Shown here piece after piece: positions 1 through 6,546 of a stretch of 13,985 nucleotides of DNA (the first letter of the stretch is position 1; each line of letters opens with the position of its first letter). The translations under genes were made by a program, and so were the position numbers. The notes beneath the pieces were generated by a model. It did not search any database. It was given only the letters and a program-made list of their open reading frames with translations, and was not told the origin of the DNA. This stretch comes from an uncultured Gemmatimonadota bacterium (lineage in GTDB: Bacteria > Gemmatimonadota > Gemmatimonadetes > Gemmatimonadales > Gemmatimonadaceae), in the NCBI GenBank assembly GCA_946480295.1, contig CAMLIT010000111.1, positions 1 to 13,985 on the forward strand, in the 5' to 3' direction.

Positions 1-1
1 G

Positions 2-1309
2 CACAGCCGCCAGGCGTACGAGTGGTCGCGCGCCACCGACCCGACCGGGGACGGGCTGATGGAGACTCCCGCCGCCGGCGCCGGCGCGCTCGAGGTGGGC
101 GATCTCCAGATCGGCATCCTCTCCGACGTGTACATGAGCGGCGTGTGGGTCGCGTCGCTCGACCGCTTCGCGCGCATGGCGGACGCGATGGGCGAGCCCG
201 CGCTCGCCGACAGCGCCCGCGCGATCCGCGCGAAGGCGGTGCACACGATGGAATCGCGGCTCTGGCTCCCGTCGCTGCACCAGTACGCCTTCGCCCTCCT
301 CCAGGACGGCTCGGTCAACGACAACCTGACGGCGTGGCCGGCGACGGCGATGTCGTTCGGCCTCTTCGACGAGCAGCGCGGCGCGGCGATGGCCGCCCGG
401 CTGGCGTCGAGCGCGATCATGACCGACTGGGGCGCGCGTCCGCTCGCCTCCACCAGCGCGCTGTTCGACCCGCTGCACTACAACAACGGCGCGGTGTGGC
501 CCTTCGTGACCGGCTTCGTCTCGCTCGCCGAGTACCGGTATCACGACGCGCCGGCCGGATGGCTCGCGCTCGAAGCGATCGCGCGCACGGGCTTCGACGA
601 GTCGCGCGGGCGCAACCCGGAGGTCATCTCCGGGCGGTTGTACAAGCCCCTCGACACCGCGGTGCCGCAGCAGTTCTTCGCGACGTCGATGGTGCTGACG
701 CCGCTCATCCGCGGGCTGCTCGGGATCGACGTGGACGCGCCGGCGGGCCGCGTCACCCTCGCGCCGCACCTCCCGCCGACGTGGGACTCGGTGCGCGTGG
801 ACAACGTGCCCGTCGGCCGGTCGACGCTCTCGTTCGTCGTCAGGCGCGAAGCCGGGCGCATCATCGCCTCGGTGCGCCGCACCGGGAGCGGCGCGCCGCT
901 CGACGTGGCCTTCTCCCCCGCGCTCCCGCTCGGCGCCCGCGTCGGCGGCGCGGGCATCGCCGTCGAGCGCACGCCGGGCGACGTGCACGCGACCGTCCAC
1001 GCCACCCTGCGCGACTCCGTGGAGCTGGCGATCCCGTACAGCGGCGGCTGGGCGATCGTGCCGCCGTCGATGCGCCCGGCGATCGGCGACCGCTCCGCGG
1101 CGCCGCGCATCCTGAGCGAGCGGCTCGCGGGCAGCGGCGATGGCGAGCGATTCGTCGCCGCGCTCGAGGGGCTCGCCGGCCGCCGCTACACCTTCCGCGT
1201 CCGCACGCCTGACGAGCCGGCGTGGCGCGACGAGGTCGTGACCTTCCCGACGAGCGGCGCCGACGCCGACGGCTACACGACGGCGACGCTCACGCTCGGG
1301 CGGCGCTGA
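2..1309 (+). CDS. Six-hairpin glycoside hydrolase, glycogen-debranching-like (C-terminal part, 5' end outside window)
   Basis: The reading frame is already open at base 2 and runs to TGA at 1307-1309, so about 435 residues are visible and the true start lies upstream. The ATG at 59 is internal: the residues before it (ending PTGDGLM) join directly to GDGLMETP, a stretch resembling the D-x-D-G-D-G-L-x-E region of (alpha/alpha)6 debranching-type enzymes. Further on, HYNNGAVWPFVTGF matches the conserved N-N-G-x-V-W-P segment of amylo-alpha-1,6-glucosidase and MGH1-like hydrolases. The last 170 or so residues are beta-rich and look like an accessory sandwich domain. The likely role is hydrolysis of an alpha-glucan or related oligosaccharide; the exact substrate cannot be read from this fragment. 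It converges on the DUF3565 gene with 25 nt between stop codons and shows no functional link to the nitrogen-oxide genes. Confidence 0.75.
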   Translation, partial: HSRQAYEWSRATDPTGDGLMETPAAGAGALEVGDLQIGILSDVYMSGVWVASLDRFARMADAMGEPALADSARAIRAKAVHTMESRLWLPSLHQYAFALLQDGSVNDNLTAWPATAMSFGLFDEQRGAAMAARLASSAIMTDWGARPLASTSALFDPLHYNNGAVWPFVTGFVSLAEYRYHDAPAGWLALEAIARTGFDESRGRNPEVISGRLYKPLDTAVPQQFFATSMVLTPLIRGLLGIDVDAPAGRVTLAPHLPPTWDSVRVDNVPVGRSTLSFVVRREAGRIIASVRRTGSGAPLDVAFSPALPLGARVGGAGIAVERTPGDVHATVHATLRDSVELAIPYSGGWAIVPPSMRPAIGDRSAAPRILSERLAGSGDGERFVAALEGLAGRRYTFRVRTPDEPAWRDEVVTFPTSGADADGYTTATLTLGRR

Positions 1310-1334
1310 ACCGCGATGGCGCGCGCCAGGTGCC

Positions 1335-1535
1335 TCAGGCGCCCGGCGCGCCGTCGCACTTCAGGCAGTTCAACTTGACGCCGAGGAAACGGCGCCGCCC
1401 CTCCTCGGTGATGACCCACGGACGCACCTGCCAGGGCGGATCGTGCCGCACGTGCTGCGTGTGGCCGCACTCCAGGTCGGCGACCCAGTGCTGCTCCTCG
1501 TCCTGATGGAAGCCGACGATCCGACGTTCCGCCAC
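1335..1535 (-). CDS. DUF3565 family small zinc-ribbon-like protein
   Basis: This is a 66-residue protein starting at GTG (1535-1533), with GGAGG at 1541-1545 and a 5-nt spacer. The hallmark strings of the DUF3565 family are present nearly unbroken: GFHQDEEQHWVA near residue 8, ECGHTQHVRHDPPWQ at 22-36, RPWV at 38-41 and a C-terminal NCLKCD at 56-61. Cys23, His25, His28, His31, Cys57 and Cys60 could bind one metal, most simply zinc; that is inferred from spacing. The family has no established function. The gene is the last of the minus-strand run, 49 nt after the DUF2249 gene, so it may ride on the same transcript. The family identification is firm; the role is unknown. Confidence 0.88.
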   Translation of the reverse strand: MAERRIVGFHQDEEQHWVADLECGHTQHVRHDPPWQVRPWVITEEGRRRFLGVKLNCLKCDGAPGA

Positions 1536-1584
1536 CGCTACCTCCCCGCCGGCACGACGCCGACCCTGACGGTGCGCCGCCCGC

Positions 1585-1815
1585 TCACTTGCGGTCGATC
1601 TTGACCCGCCACACCTCGGGGCCCTGCTCCTGGTATGTCCAGTCGAAGCTGTCGGGGCGCTCGGCCATGAGCTGGTAGCGCAGCGGACGCGGATCGTGGT
1701 CGTTCACGAGCACCATCGACTGCCCGCTCTTCAGGCTGTCGAAGGTCTTGAAGATGGTCGGGTGCTTGTCGCGCGGCGGAATCACGCGCACGTCGAGCTC
1801 GATCGGCTGCGACAT
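1585..1815 (-). CDS. DUF2249 domain protein (single domain)
   Basis: This 76-residue protein starts with ATG at 1815-1813 behind AGGAG (1825-1829) with a 9-nt spacer. It consists of one DUF2249 domain: ELDVRVIPPRDKHPTIF, then FDSLKSGQ, then the family signature VNDHDPRPLRYQ at about 37-48, and a C-terminal strand EVWRVKID. DUF2249 folds like the small SirA/TusA group but lacks the catalytic Cys; it has no demonstrated biochemical activity and often occurs beside denitrification and NO-response genes. This copy carries the canonical HDPRPL loop, which the two DUF2249 modules in the neighbouring 277-residue protein lack, so it is the more ancestral-looking version. It is separated from that protein by 91 nt containing a 13-bp stem-loop. 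Confidence 0.9.
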   Translation of the reverse strand: MSQPIELDVRVIPPRDKHPTIFKTFDSLKSGQSMVLVNDHDPRPLRYQLMAERPDSFDWTYQEQGPEVWRVKIDRK

Positions 1816-1850
1816 CTGCTGGATCTCCTGGGATTGCTGGTGGTGGAGGA

Positions 1851-1879
1851 GCGCCGCCGACCGCCCCGGTCGGCGGCGC
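1851..1879 (-). terminator. 13-bp perfect stem-loop between two DUF2249 genes (terminator- or attenuator-like)
   Basis: Bases 1851-1863 and 1867-1879 form a perfect 13-bp inverted repeat with a 3-nt loop; both arms are almost all G and C. It lies 27 nt after the stop of the DUF1858-DUF2249 gene and 35 nt before the start of the single DUF2249 gene. No T-run follows on the minus strand, so a classic intrinsic terminator is not proven. Partial termination, RNA processing or 3'-end protection inside the operon are alternatives. Confidence 0.5.
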
Positions 1880-1906
1880 GGGCGCGCACGGCGCGGCCGA
1901 CGCCCG

Positions 1907-2740
1907 TCACGGGCGCCAGATCCGCACCAGCACGCGATCGGCGTGCGAATCGTCGATCTCGCACGCGAACCCGCGCTCGGCGAGCACGGGCAGGAGGAAC
2001 TGGGGCACGCGCACGTTGACCTGCACGAGTGTGTGCCCGGTGGGGAGCGTCTCGAGGGCGTCGAGGGTCTTCATCAGCGGCTCCGGGGGCTGCATCCCGC
2101 GCACGTCCAGCCAGACCATGTTCGGCTCGGCCGGCGTGTCCGCCGCGCCCCCGTCCGGCGCGGCCGCCGTGCTCGGCGCGGCGGCCGGCTCGGCGTGATC
2201 GGCCGGCTGCCAGAACCACACCGACCAGTCGTCGGGCGCGTGCTCGACCGACTCGTGCGCGAAGCCGCGCTTGCCGAGGACGGTGAACAGCGGTGCCGGC
2301 TCGAAGATGGCCCGGAGGTGGACCACCTCCCCGTCGCGCAGCGCGCCCACGGCGCCCATGATCTTCGAGAACGGCTCGCGGCCGGCGCGGAGATCCTCCC
2401 GCACGTCCACCTCGACGACGGGCGCGTCCGCGGGATGCACGGCGGCGGCGCTCGCCGACGGTGCGGCGGCGGCGGCTTGCGCGGAGGGCGCCTCGGGCGC
2501 CGCGAGGCCCAACGCCTCGTTCAGCTCGCGCACGAGCTGCTCCGCACCGATGCCGGCCATCTGCGCCGCCTGCTCGACGGTGACGAGCCGCGCCATGACC
2601 TTCCGCATCGCCCGATTGCGCAGCTTCGAGAAGTGCGCGGCGTGCCTGACGAACACCTCGACCAGCGCCTCGTCGCGCGCCAGCACCTCGCTCACGCGAT
2701 CCCGTGCCGTCACCGGCGCGGTCGCCACATGCGAACTCAT
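1907..2740 (-). CDS. DUF1858-like plus tandem DUF2249 protein
   Basis: This 277-residue protein starts at ATG 2740-2738, which overlaps the TGA of the preceding membrane-protein gene (ATGA), indicating translational coupling. Domains in order: residues 13-78, a helical DUF1858-like module (LVEVFVRHAAHFSKLRN, then LVTVEQAAQMAGI), the type found beside ScdA-like and DUF2249 domains; 79-106, an Ala/Pro-rich linker; 107-178, a first DUF2249 (VDVREDLRAGREPFSKIM to WSVWFWQP); 180-206, a second flexible linker; 208-277, a second DUF2249 (VWLDVRGMQPPEPL to VRIWRP). The DUF2249 copies lack the HDPRPL loop of the 76-residue paralogue. The protein is cytoplasmic, with no signal peptide or membrane segment. 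The role is probably in NO or denitrification physiology, inferred from neighbours only. The frame stays open upstream through the membrane gene, but that part is antisense-free noise in the wrong frame. Confidence 0.88.
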   Translation of the reverse strand: MSSHVATAPVTARDRVSEVLARDEALVEVFVRHAAHFSKLRNRAMRKVMARLVTVEQAAQMAGIGAEQLVRELNEALGLAAPEAPSAQAAAAAPSASAAAVHPADAPVVEVDVREDLRAGREPFSKIMGAVGALRDGEVVHLRAIFEPAPLFTVLGKRGFAHESVEHAPDDWSVWFWQPADHAEPAAAPSTAAAPDGGAADTPAEPNMVWLDVRGMQPPEPLMKTLDALETLPTGHTLVQVNVRVPQFLLPVLAERGFACEIDDSHADRVLVRIWRP

Positions 2741-4056
2741 TGCTTGCCTCCGAAGGCCACGCGGTGGATCTGCGATCCGAAGAGCAGGACCCCGACGAGG
2801 AAGAGGAGCGCGCCCGCCTGCGTCACGAGCGTGGCCCCCGCCAGGATGCCCGCGCCGAGCAGGACCAGCGCGAGAACCATCGCCCCGTACTGCACCCACG
2901 CGATCCGCTGCGAGTACATCTGCGCCACCGTCGGCAGCGTCTCCTTCCCCATCCGGCCGCCGTAGCGCGCGGTCCAGGCGAGCAGCGGCACGATCTTGTA
3001 GAAGAAGCCGACGACGTAGAGCACGATCCCGCCGAGCAGGCCGAGCGCGACGTACGCCGTGCCGAGCCGCGGATGCGCGAGCCCGATCGCCAGCACCGCC
3101 GGGCCGAGCGCTGCGGCGACGACGAGAAAGCCGATCGCCGTCATCGCGAAGCGCATCCCGATGTCGATCTTCCGCCGGACGCGCGTGCGGTAGAAGCACC
3201 ACGCCTGCCAGACGAAGCAGGCGATGCCCCCCTCGAGCAGCACGACGGCCGCCCAGCTCACGGCGGGGATCTGCGCGACGAGCCCCGTCCCGAGCGCCGC
3301 CACGCCCACCGCGAGGAGCACCAGCGCCCGCGGCGTCCACCGCGTGTCCGCGCCGTGCGCGAGCATGAACATCGGCAGCAGCCGGTTCGACACGCCGACG
3401 ATCATCGTCAGCGCCCACCCGACGATGGCCACGTGCAGGTGCGTGGCGAGCACCCGGATGCGCGCCGCCGCGATGAACCCCGTGTGCAGGTTGTGCAGCA
3501 GCACGACCCCGAGCACCAGCGTCGACGACAGATAGACGAGCGCCACCGCGACGGCCTTCCACGTCACGTCGCGCGCCCGCGAGGCCGGCATCGACAGCGC
3601 GATGTTGCCGACGGCGAGCACGATGCCGACGGTGAGGAGGCCGATGCCGACGTGGCGGACCGCCAGCGAGCCGCTCGCGACGCCGACGGCGAACGTCCCC
3701 GCGCCCGGCGCGAACGTCCAGAAGCTGGCGTGCCCCGCCTTCTTCCAGCGCACCGGCGCGGCGAGCGCCACCGGCAGCAGCTGATAGAGCGCGCCGAAGA
3801 TCGTCGTCGTCAGCCAGCCGAGCGTGAAGAGGTGCGTGATCCCCGCCACGTGCGGCGACGAGTAGTTGCCCGCCGCGAGGTCGGGCGCGACCCAGACCAG
3901 CCCCAGCGCGCCGGCGACGAGATAGAGCGTCGCCGCCGCGAAGTGCTCGGCCGCGAGCGCGATCGAGCCGCTGGCGGGTGTGACGACGGCCCCCGCCATC
4001 CCCGCCGGCGGTCCCATCGGCCGATGCACGCTCGGAGGCTGGACGGGCGAGCTCAT
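2737..4056 (-). CDS. 12-TM heme-copper-oxidase-subunit-I-like / NnrS-like membrane protein
   Basis: This 439-residue, very hydrophobic protein starts at ATG 4056, overlapping the mrp stop as ATGA. I count about 12 membrane segments after a short cytosolic N-terminus. A motif recurs about every 130 residues: T-H-L...GW...G..YQLLP (74-95), T-H-L-H...GW...G..NRLLP (205-228) and GG...G..YKIVP (342-357), so it looks like three four-helix units, as in the pseudo-three-fold core of oxidase subunit I. His75 and His208 align and are candidate heme or metal ligands; the third unit has Ala337 at that place. The histidine set needed for a full heme-a3/CuB or heme-b3/FeB site is not evident, so I do not call it an oxidase or NO reductase. 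NnrS-like heme proteins and uncharacterised subunit-I-like proteins in denitrification clusters are the best comparison. Function in NO handling is inferred. Confidence 0.75.
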   Translation of the reverse strand: MSSPVQPPSVHRPMGPPAGMAGAVVTPASGSIALAAEHFAAATLYLVAGALGLVWVAPDLAAGNYSSPHVAGITHLFTLGWLTTTIFGALYQLLPVALAAPVRWKKAGHASFWTFAPGAGTFAVGVASGSLAVRHVGIGLLTVGIVLAVGNIALSMPASRARDVTWKAVAVALVYLSSTLVLGVVLLHNLHTGFIAAARIRVLATHLHVAIVGWALTMIVGVSNRLLPMFMLAHGADTRWTPRALVLLAVGVAALGTGLVAQIPAVSWAAVVLLEGGIACFVWQAWCFYRTRVRRKIDIGMRFAMTAIGFLVVAAALGPAVLAIGLAHPRLGTAYVALGLLGGIVLYVVGFFYKIVPLLAWTARYGGRMGKETLPTVAQMYSQRIAWVQYGAMVLALVLLGAGILAGATLVTQAGALLFLVGVLLFGSQIHRVAFGGKQ

Positions 4057-5168
4057 GCCACCGCTTCCCTCGGCACGTGCTCGAATCCGAGCGCGCGCGC
4101 CACGCCGCGCGCCACGCCGTCGAACGCGGCGCCCGCCGCGCTCGTCGGGCGCGCCACCATCGTCGGCGTCCCGCCGTCGCCTTCGGCGACGATCGCCGCG
4201 TCGAAGGGGATCTCGCCGAGCACCGGGACCTTCAGCTCCGCGGCGACCGCGCGTCCCGTGCCCGCGCCGAAGGTGCCCGTCATGTTCTCCACCATGCCGA
4301 GCACCGGCACCTCGAGCGCGCGGAACATCTCTGCCGCCTTCCGTGCCTCCGCCGCGGCGACGCGCGGCGGCTGCGTGACCACCACCGCGCCGGACAGCGC
4401 GACCGCCTGCGCGAGGCTCAGCGGGATGTCGCCCGTCCCCGGCGGCAGGTCGACGATGAGGACGTCGAGCTCCGGCCACGCCACGCCGCGCGCGAACTGC
4501 TTCACCGCCTTCGATACCATCGGCCCGCGCCAGATCGCCGGCGCGCCCTCGCCGAGGAAGAAGCCGAAGCTGATGATCGGCACGCCGTGCACGTACAGCG
4601 GCAGGATCGTCTTCTCCGGCGTCATGCGCACCTGCGACGCGCCGTCCTCGATCCCCATCAGGATGGGCAGGCTCGGTCCGTAGATGTCCGCGTCGAGCAG
4701 CCCGGCCCGCAGCCCCTCGCGGTGCAGCGCCAGGGCGATGTTCACGGCGACCGTGCTCTTCCCGACGCCACCCTTCCCCGCGCCCACGGCCACGACGTGC
4801 CGCACCGCGGTGAGGCGCACCTGGTCGGCCCACGGATCCGGCGTGCCGCGCCCGGGGGGCATCGCCCCGCCGCGCGCCGCGTCCGGCTCCACGACCTGCA
4901 CGGCGACCTCGGACGCGCCGATGCCGCGCACGGCGGCGACCACGGCCGCCTCGAGCCGCGGCGCCACCGTCGGGTCGTTCGTGTGCAGCGCGAGCTGCAC
5001 CTTCACGCGGCCGGCGCAGGCCGCCACGTGCTTCACCATGCCAAACGAGACGATGTCGCGCGACATCCCCGGATAGGCGACCGCGCGCAGCGCCGCGCGC
5101 ACGGCGTCGGCGTCGGGGCCGTCGTCCGCGCCGGAAGCGGGCGCGCCGGCATTCAGCTCTTCACTCAT
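4053..5168 (-). CDS. mrp: Mrp/ApbC (NBP35-type) ATPase with N-terminal DUF59, lacking the CxxC
   Basis: This is a 371-residue Fe-S carrier-type P-loop ATPase. Residues 20-95 are a DUF59/MIP18-like domain. The deviant Walker A GKGGVGKST is at 131-139, DADIYGPS at 159-166 and Walker B region IVDLPPGTGD at 238-247. The GMVENM segment at 291-296, which in most Mrp proteins leads straight into a CPxC-type motif, is followed here by TGTFGAGTG with no cysteine; Cys51 is the only Cys in the whole protein. A subunit-bridging [4Fe-4S] cluster held by CxxC therefore cannot form as in classic Mrp. The ATG at 5168 has no good Shine-Dalgarno. The gene lies 72 nt after the Crp/Fnr gene and is coupled by ATGA to the 12-TM gene. 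It may still act in cluster maturation or as a different ATP-dependent chaperone for the operon's metalloproteins. Confidence 0.9.
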   Translation of the reverse strand: MSEELNAGAPASGADDGPDADAVRAALRAVAYPGMSRDIVSFGMVKHVAACAGRVKVQLALHTNDPTVAPRLEAAVVAAVRGIGASEVAVQVVEPDAARGGAMPPGRGTPDPWADQVRLTAVRHVVAVGAGKGGVGKSTVAVNIALALHREGLRAGLLDADIYGPSLPILMGIEDGASQVRMTPEKTILPLYVHGVPIISFGFFLGEGAPAIWRGPMVSKAVKQFARGVAWPELDVLIVDLPPGTGDIPLSLAQAVALSGAVVVTQPPRVAAAEARKAAEMFRALEVPVLGMVENMTGTFGAGTGRAVAAELKVPVLGEIPFDAAIVAEGDGGTPTMVARPTSAAGAAFDGVARGVARALGFEHVPREAVA

Positions 5169-5221
5169 CGCAGAATCGGTTCATGGCTGAGCGTACGATG
5201 ACCCGCGTACACCGTCGGGGG

Positions 5222-5237
5222 CGTGACGGATGTCTCA
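5222..5237 (-). promoter_or_regulatory. Candidate Crp/Fnr-family binding site upstream of mrp operon
   Basis: Read on the minus strand this is TGAGACATCCGTCACG: an imperfect TGTGA-N6-TCACA-type palindrome, one half exact (TCAC) and one with a single change (GAGA for GTGA). It matches the site at 5923-5938 at 12 of 16 positions when oriented alike. It sits just after the regulator's stop and is centred about 61 nt upstream of the mrp ATG, which would suit an activator site at -41.5 and a 5' leader of about 20 nt. Binding is inferred. Confidence 0.4.
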
Positions 5238-5240
5238 GGC

Positions 5241-5930
5241 TCAGGCGCCGCGCGCCATCGCCCGCAGCCGGCCGAGGTCCGGGATCCGCAGCCGGTTGCC
5301 GTCGAACGCCTCGACGAGCCCTTGGCGCCGCAGCTGCTTGAACGCGCGGGAGACCGACTCGCGCGCCGTCCCGATCTCCAGCGACAGCTCCTCCTGCGTG
5401 CGTTCCAGCGTGAGCACCACGCCCGCCGGCGTCGGCTGTCCGAGTCGTTCAGCATACTCGACGAGCAGGAAGGCGAGCCGCGCCGCGACGTCGCGGAACG
5501 CCAGCGTCTCCGTCAGGTGCACGAGATGGCGCAGCCGCTTTCCCAGGCCGCGGATGATGGCCTGCGCCACGTCGGGGTTGCTGCGGTACACGTGCTCGAA
5601 ATCGGCCCTCGGCAGGAAGAGCAGCCGCGAGGGCTCGAGGGTGACGGCCGACGCCGGATACGGTCCGCCGTCGAAGAGCGGCAACTCGGCCACCGGGCGC
5701 CCCGGCACCTCGACGTGCAGCACCTGCTCCTTCCCTTCGGGGCTGGTGCGGTAGATGCGCACCCGCCCACTCTCGACGATGTAGAGCCCGCGGCACTCCT
5801 CGCCCGTCGTGAAGAGCACGTGGCCCGCCGGCACGGCGCGCGACACGCACCGCTCGGCCAGCCGGCCGAGCGAGGAGGCATCGAGCTCGGAGAAGATCGG
5901 GATGCGCTGCAGCAGGTCTTCGTGTGACAA
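5241..5930 (-). CDS. Crp/Fnr-family transcriptional regulator (Dnr/NnrR-like placement)
   Basis: This 229-residue regulator starts at TTG 5930-5928; an in-frame stop six bases upstream (5936-5934) rules out a longer version. Residues 7-120 form the cyclic-nucleotide-type beta barrel (IPIFSELD, VPAGHVLFTTGEECRGLYIVESGRVRIY, VAELPLFDGGPYPASAVTLEPS). A long dimerisation helix follows, and residues 176-212 are the Crp-type winged helix (RTQEELSLEIGTARESVSRA). The recognition helix carries Arg190, Glu191, Ser194 and Arg195, an R-E-x-x-S-R pattern mixing CRP (Arg plus Glu) and Fnr (Ser plus Arg) contacts and compatible with a GTGA half-site. Only Cys28 and Cys46 are present and no N-terminal cysteine cluster, so an Fnr-type oxygen-labile [4Fe-4S] sensor is excluded; a heme/NO (Dnr-like) or other ligand is possible. 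The location between two sets of Fe-S/NO genes suggests it controls both. Confidence 0.92.
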   Translation of the reverse strand: MSHEDLLQRIPIFSELDASSLGRLAERCVSRAVPAGHVLFTTGEECRGLYIVESGRVRIYRTSPEGKEQVLHVEVPGRPVAELPLFDGGPYPASAVTLEPSRLLFLPRADFEHVYRSNPDVAQAIIRGLGKRLRHLVHLTETLAFRDVAARLAFLLVEYAERLGQPTPAGVVLTLERTQEELSLEIGTARESVSRAFKQLRRQGLVEAFDGNRLRIPDLGRLRAMARGA

Positions 5931-5938
5931 CGATCACG
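5923..5938. promoter_or_regulatory. CRP-like palindrome over the regulator's start codon, in the divergent promoter region
   Basis: TGTGA-CAACGA-TCACG has two exact GTGA/TCAC half-sites separated by 6 nt, differing from the CRP consensus TGTGA-N6-TCACA only at the last base. It covers the TTG start of the Crp/Fnr gene, which suggests autoregulation, and is centred about 78 nt upstream of the divergent DUF59 start, compatible with class II activation and a leader of about 37 nt. The R-E-x-x-S-R recognition helix of the regulator fits this half-site. Confidence 0.55.
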
Positions 5939-5995
5939 CCCTCGACAGTGGTGCACGTTCAGACTTCGCCGGGTGAGGCACGCCGCCTCGTATCC

Positions 5996-6000
5996 GGAGG
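5996..6000 (+). promoter_or_regulatory. Ribosome binding site deciding the DUF59 start
   Basis: GGAGG lies 8 nt before ATG 6009. The earlier in-frame ATGs at 5973 and 6003 have, respectively, no Shine-Dalgarno and a 2-nt spacer, so 6009 is preferred. Confidence 0.7.
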
Positions 6001-6008
6001 AGATGCAG

Positions 6009-6308
6009 ATGACAGCGACTGACGATCCGCGCATCGCGGAGATCTGGGACGCGCTCCGCCAGGTGCCCGATCCGGAGATCGGCCTCGACATCGTGACGCT
6101 CGGGCTCGTCTACGACATCGCGGTCGACGGCGACGTCGCGCACATCACCCACACCCTGACCTCGCGCGGCTGCCCGATGGGCCCGATCATCAACCAGGGC
6201 ATCCACGATGCGCTGCGCGACGTGCCCGGGATCGCCGGCGTCGAGTGCCACGTCGTCTGGGATCCGTCCTGGCATCCCGGCATGATCGCGCCCGGCGCCC
6301 TCCCCTGA
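6009..6308 (+). CDS. DUF59 / MIP18-family (PaaD/SufT-like) iron-sulfur assembly protein
   Basis: This 99-residue stand-alone DUF59 protein starts at ATG 6009, chosen by the GGAGG 8 nt upstream. Conserved features are VPDPEIGLDIVTLGLVYD at 19-36, with the DPE motif at 21-23, TSRGCP at 51-56 with the family Cys55, a second Cys80 and the VVWDPSW segment at 82-88. Members such as SufT, PaaD and CIA2 help insert Fe-S clusters into target proteins. The family's Cys is retained here, unlike the fused DUF59 in the nearby Mrp protein. It is the first gene of a plus-strand set diverging from the Crp/Fnr gene and is followed 22 nt later by a ScdA N-terminal-domain gene, so a role in building or repairing clusters under nitrosative stress is a reasonable inference. 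Confidence 0.9.
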   Translation: MTATDDPRIAEIWDALRQVPDPEIGLDIVTLGLVYDIAVDGDVAHITHTLTSRGCPMGPIINQGIHDALRDVPGIAGVECHVVWDPSWHPGMIAPGALP

Positions 6309-6330
6309 CCTCCGTCTCCAACCGCTCGCC

Positions 6331-6546
6331 ATGTCTCTTCCTCCGATCACTCCGGACAGCATCGTCAACGAGACGCTGCAGCGCTACCCGGAGACGCTGT
6401 CCGTGTTCAACTCGTTCGGCATCGACACCTGCTGCGGCGGCGCCGCGGCGGTCGAGGATGCCGCCCGTCGCGACGGCGCCGACGCGCAGGCCCTGCTCGA
6501 TGCCCTGAACGAGGCCGTCGCCATCGCGGCGGGGATCCGCGCGTGA
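6331..6546 (+). CDS. Stand-alone ScdA N-terminal domain (DUF542) protein
   Basis: This 71-residue protein carries the DUF542/ScdA_N hallmark: VNETLQRYPETLSVFNSFGI followed by the Cys34-Cys35-Gly36-Gly37 motif. In RIC/ScdA/YtfE proteins (about 220 residues), which repair nitrosatively damaged Fe-S clusters, this domain precedes a diiron hemerythrin-like domain. Here the hemerythrin part is absent and the stop is clean, so it is a natural single-domain form rather than a truncation: the following gene begins inside its stop codon. Stand-alone DUF542 proteins are known from denitrifiers. No strong Shine-Dalgarno precedes ATG 6331; translation may depend on the gene before it. The repair role is transferred from the family, not shown. 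Confidence 0.9.
   Translation: MSLPPITPDSIVNETLQRYPETLSVFNSFGIDTCCGGAAAVEDAARRDGADAQALLDALNEAVAIAAGIRA

Noticed and set aside
2741..3562. Upstream in-frame extension of the DUF1858-DUF2249 gene
   Set aside because: It is an out-of-frame reading of the membrane-protein gene. The ATGA overlap at 2740-2737 gives the natural start.
2737..4056. Calling the 12-TM protein NO reductase (NorB) or cbb3 oxidase (CcoN)
   Set aside because: The conserved set of metal-ligand histidines expected for those catalytic subunits is not evident; only similarity of layout can be supported.
1748..4683. Long plus-strand open frames opposite the mrp, 12-TM and DUF2249 genes
   Set aside because: Low-complexity Arg/Asp/His-rich shadows with no domain; the minus strand carries recognisable families.
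5191..5210. Direct repeat of GCGTAC in the regulator-mrp gap
   Set aside because: Two 6-bp copies 14 bp apart are too short to stand out in this base composition.
5241..5930. True Fnr with an oxygen-sensing [4Fe-4S] cluster
   Set aside because: The N-terminal cysteine cluster is missing; only Cys28 and Cys46 are present.
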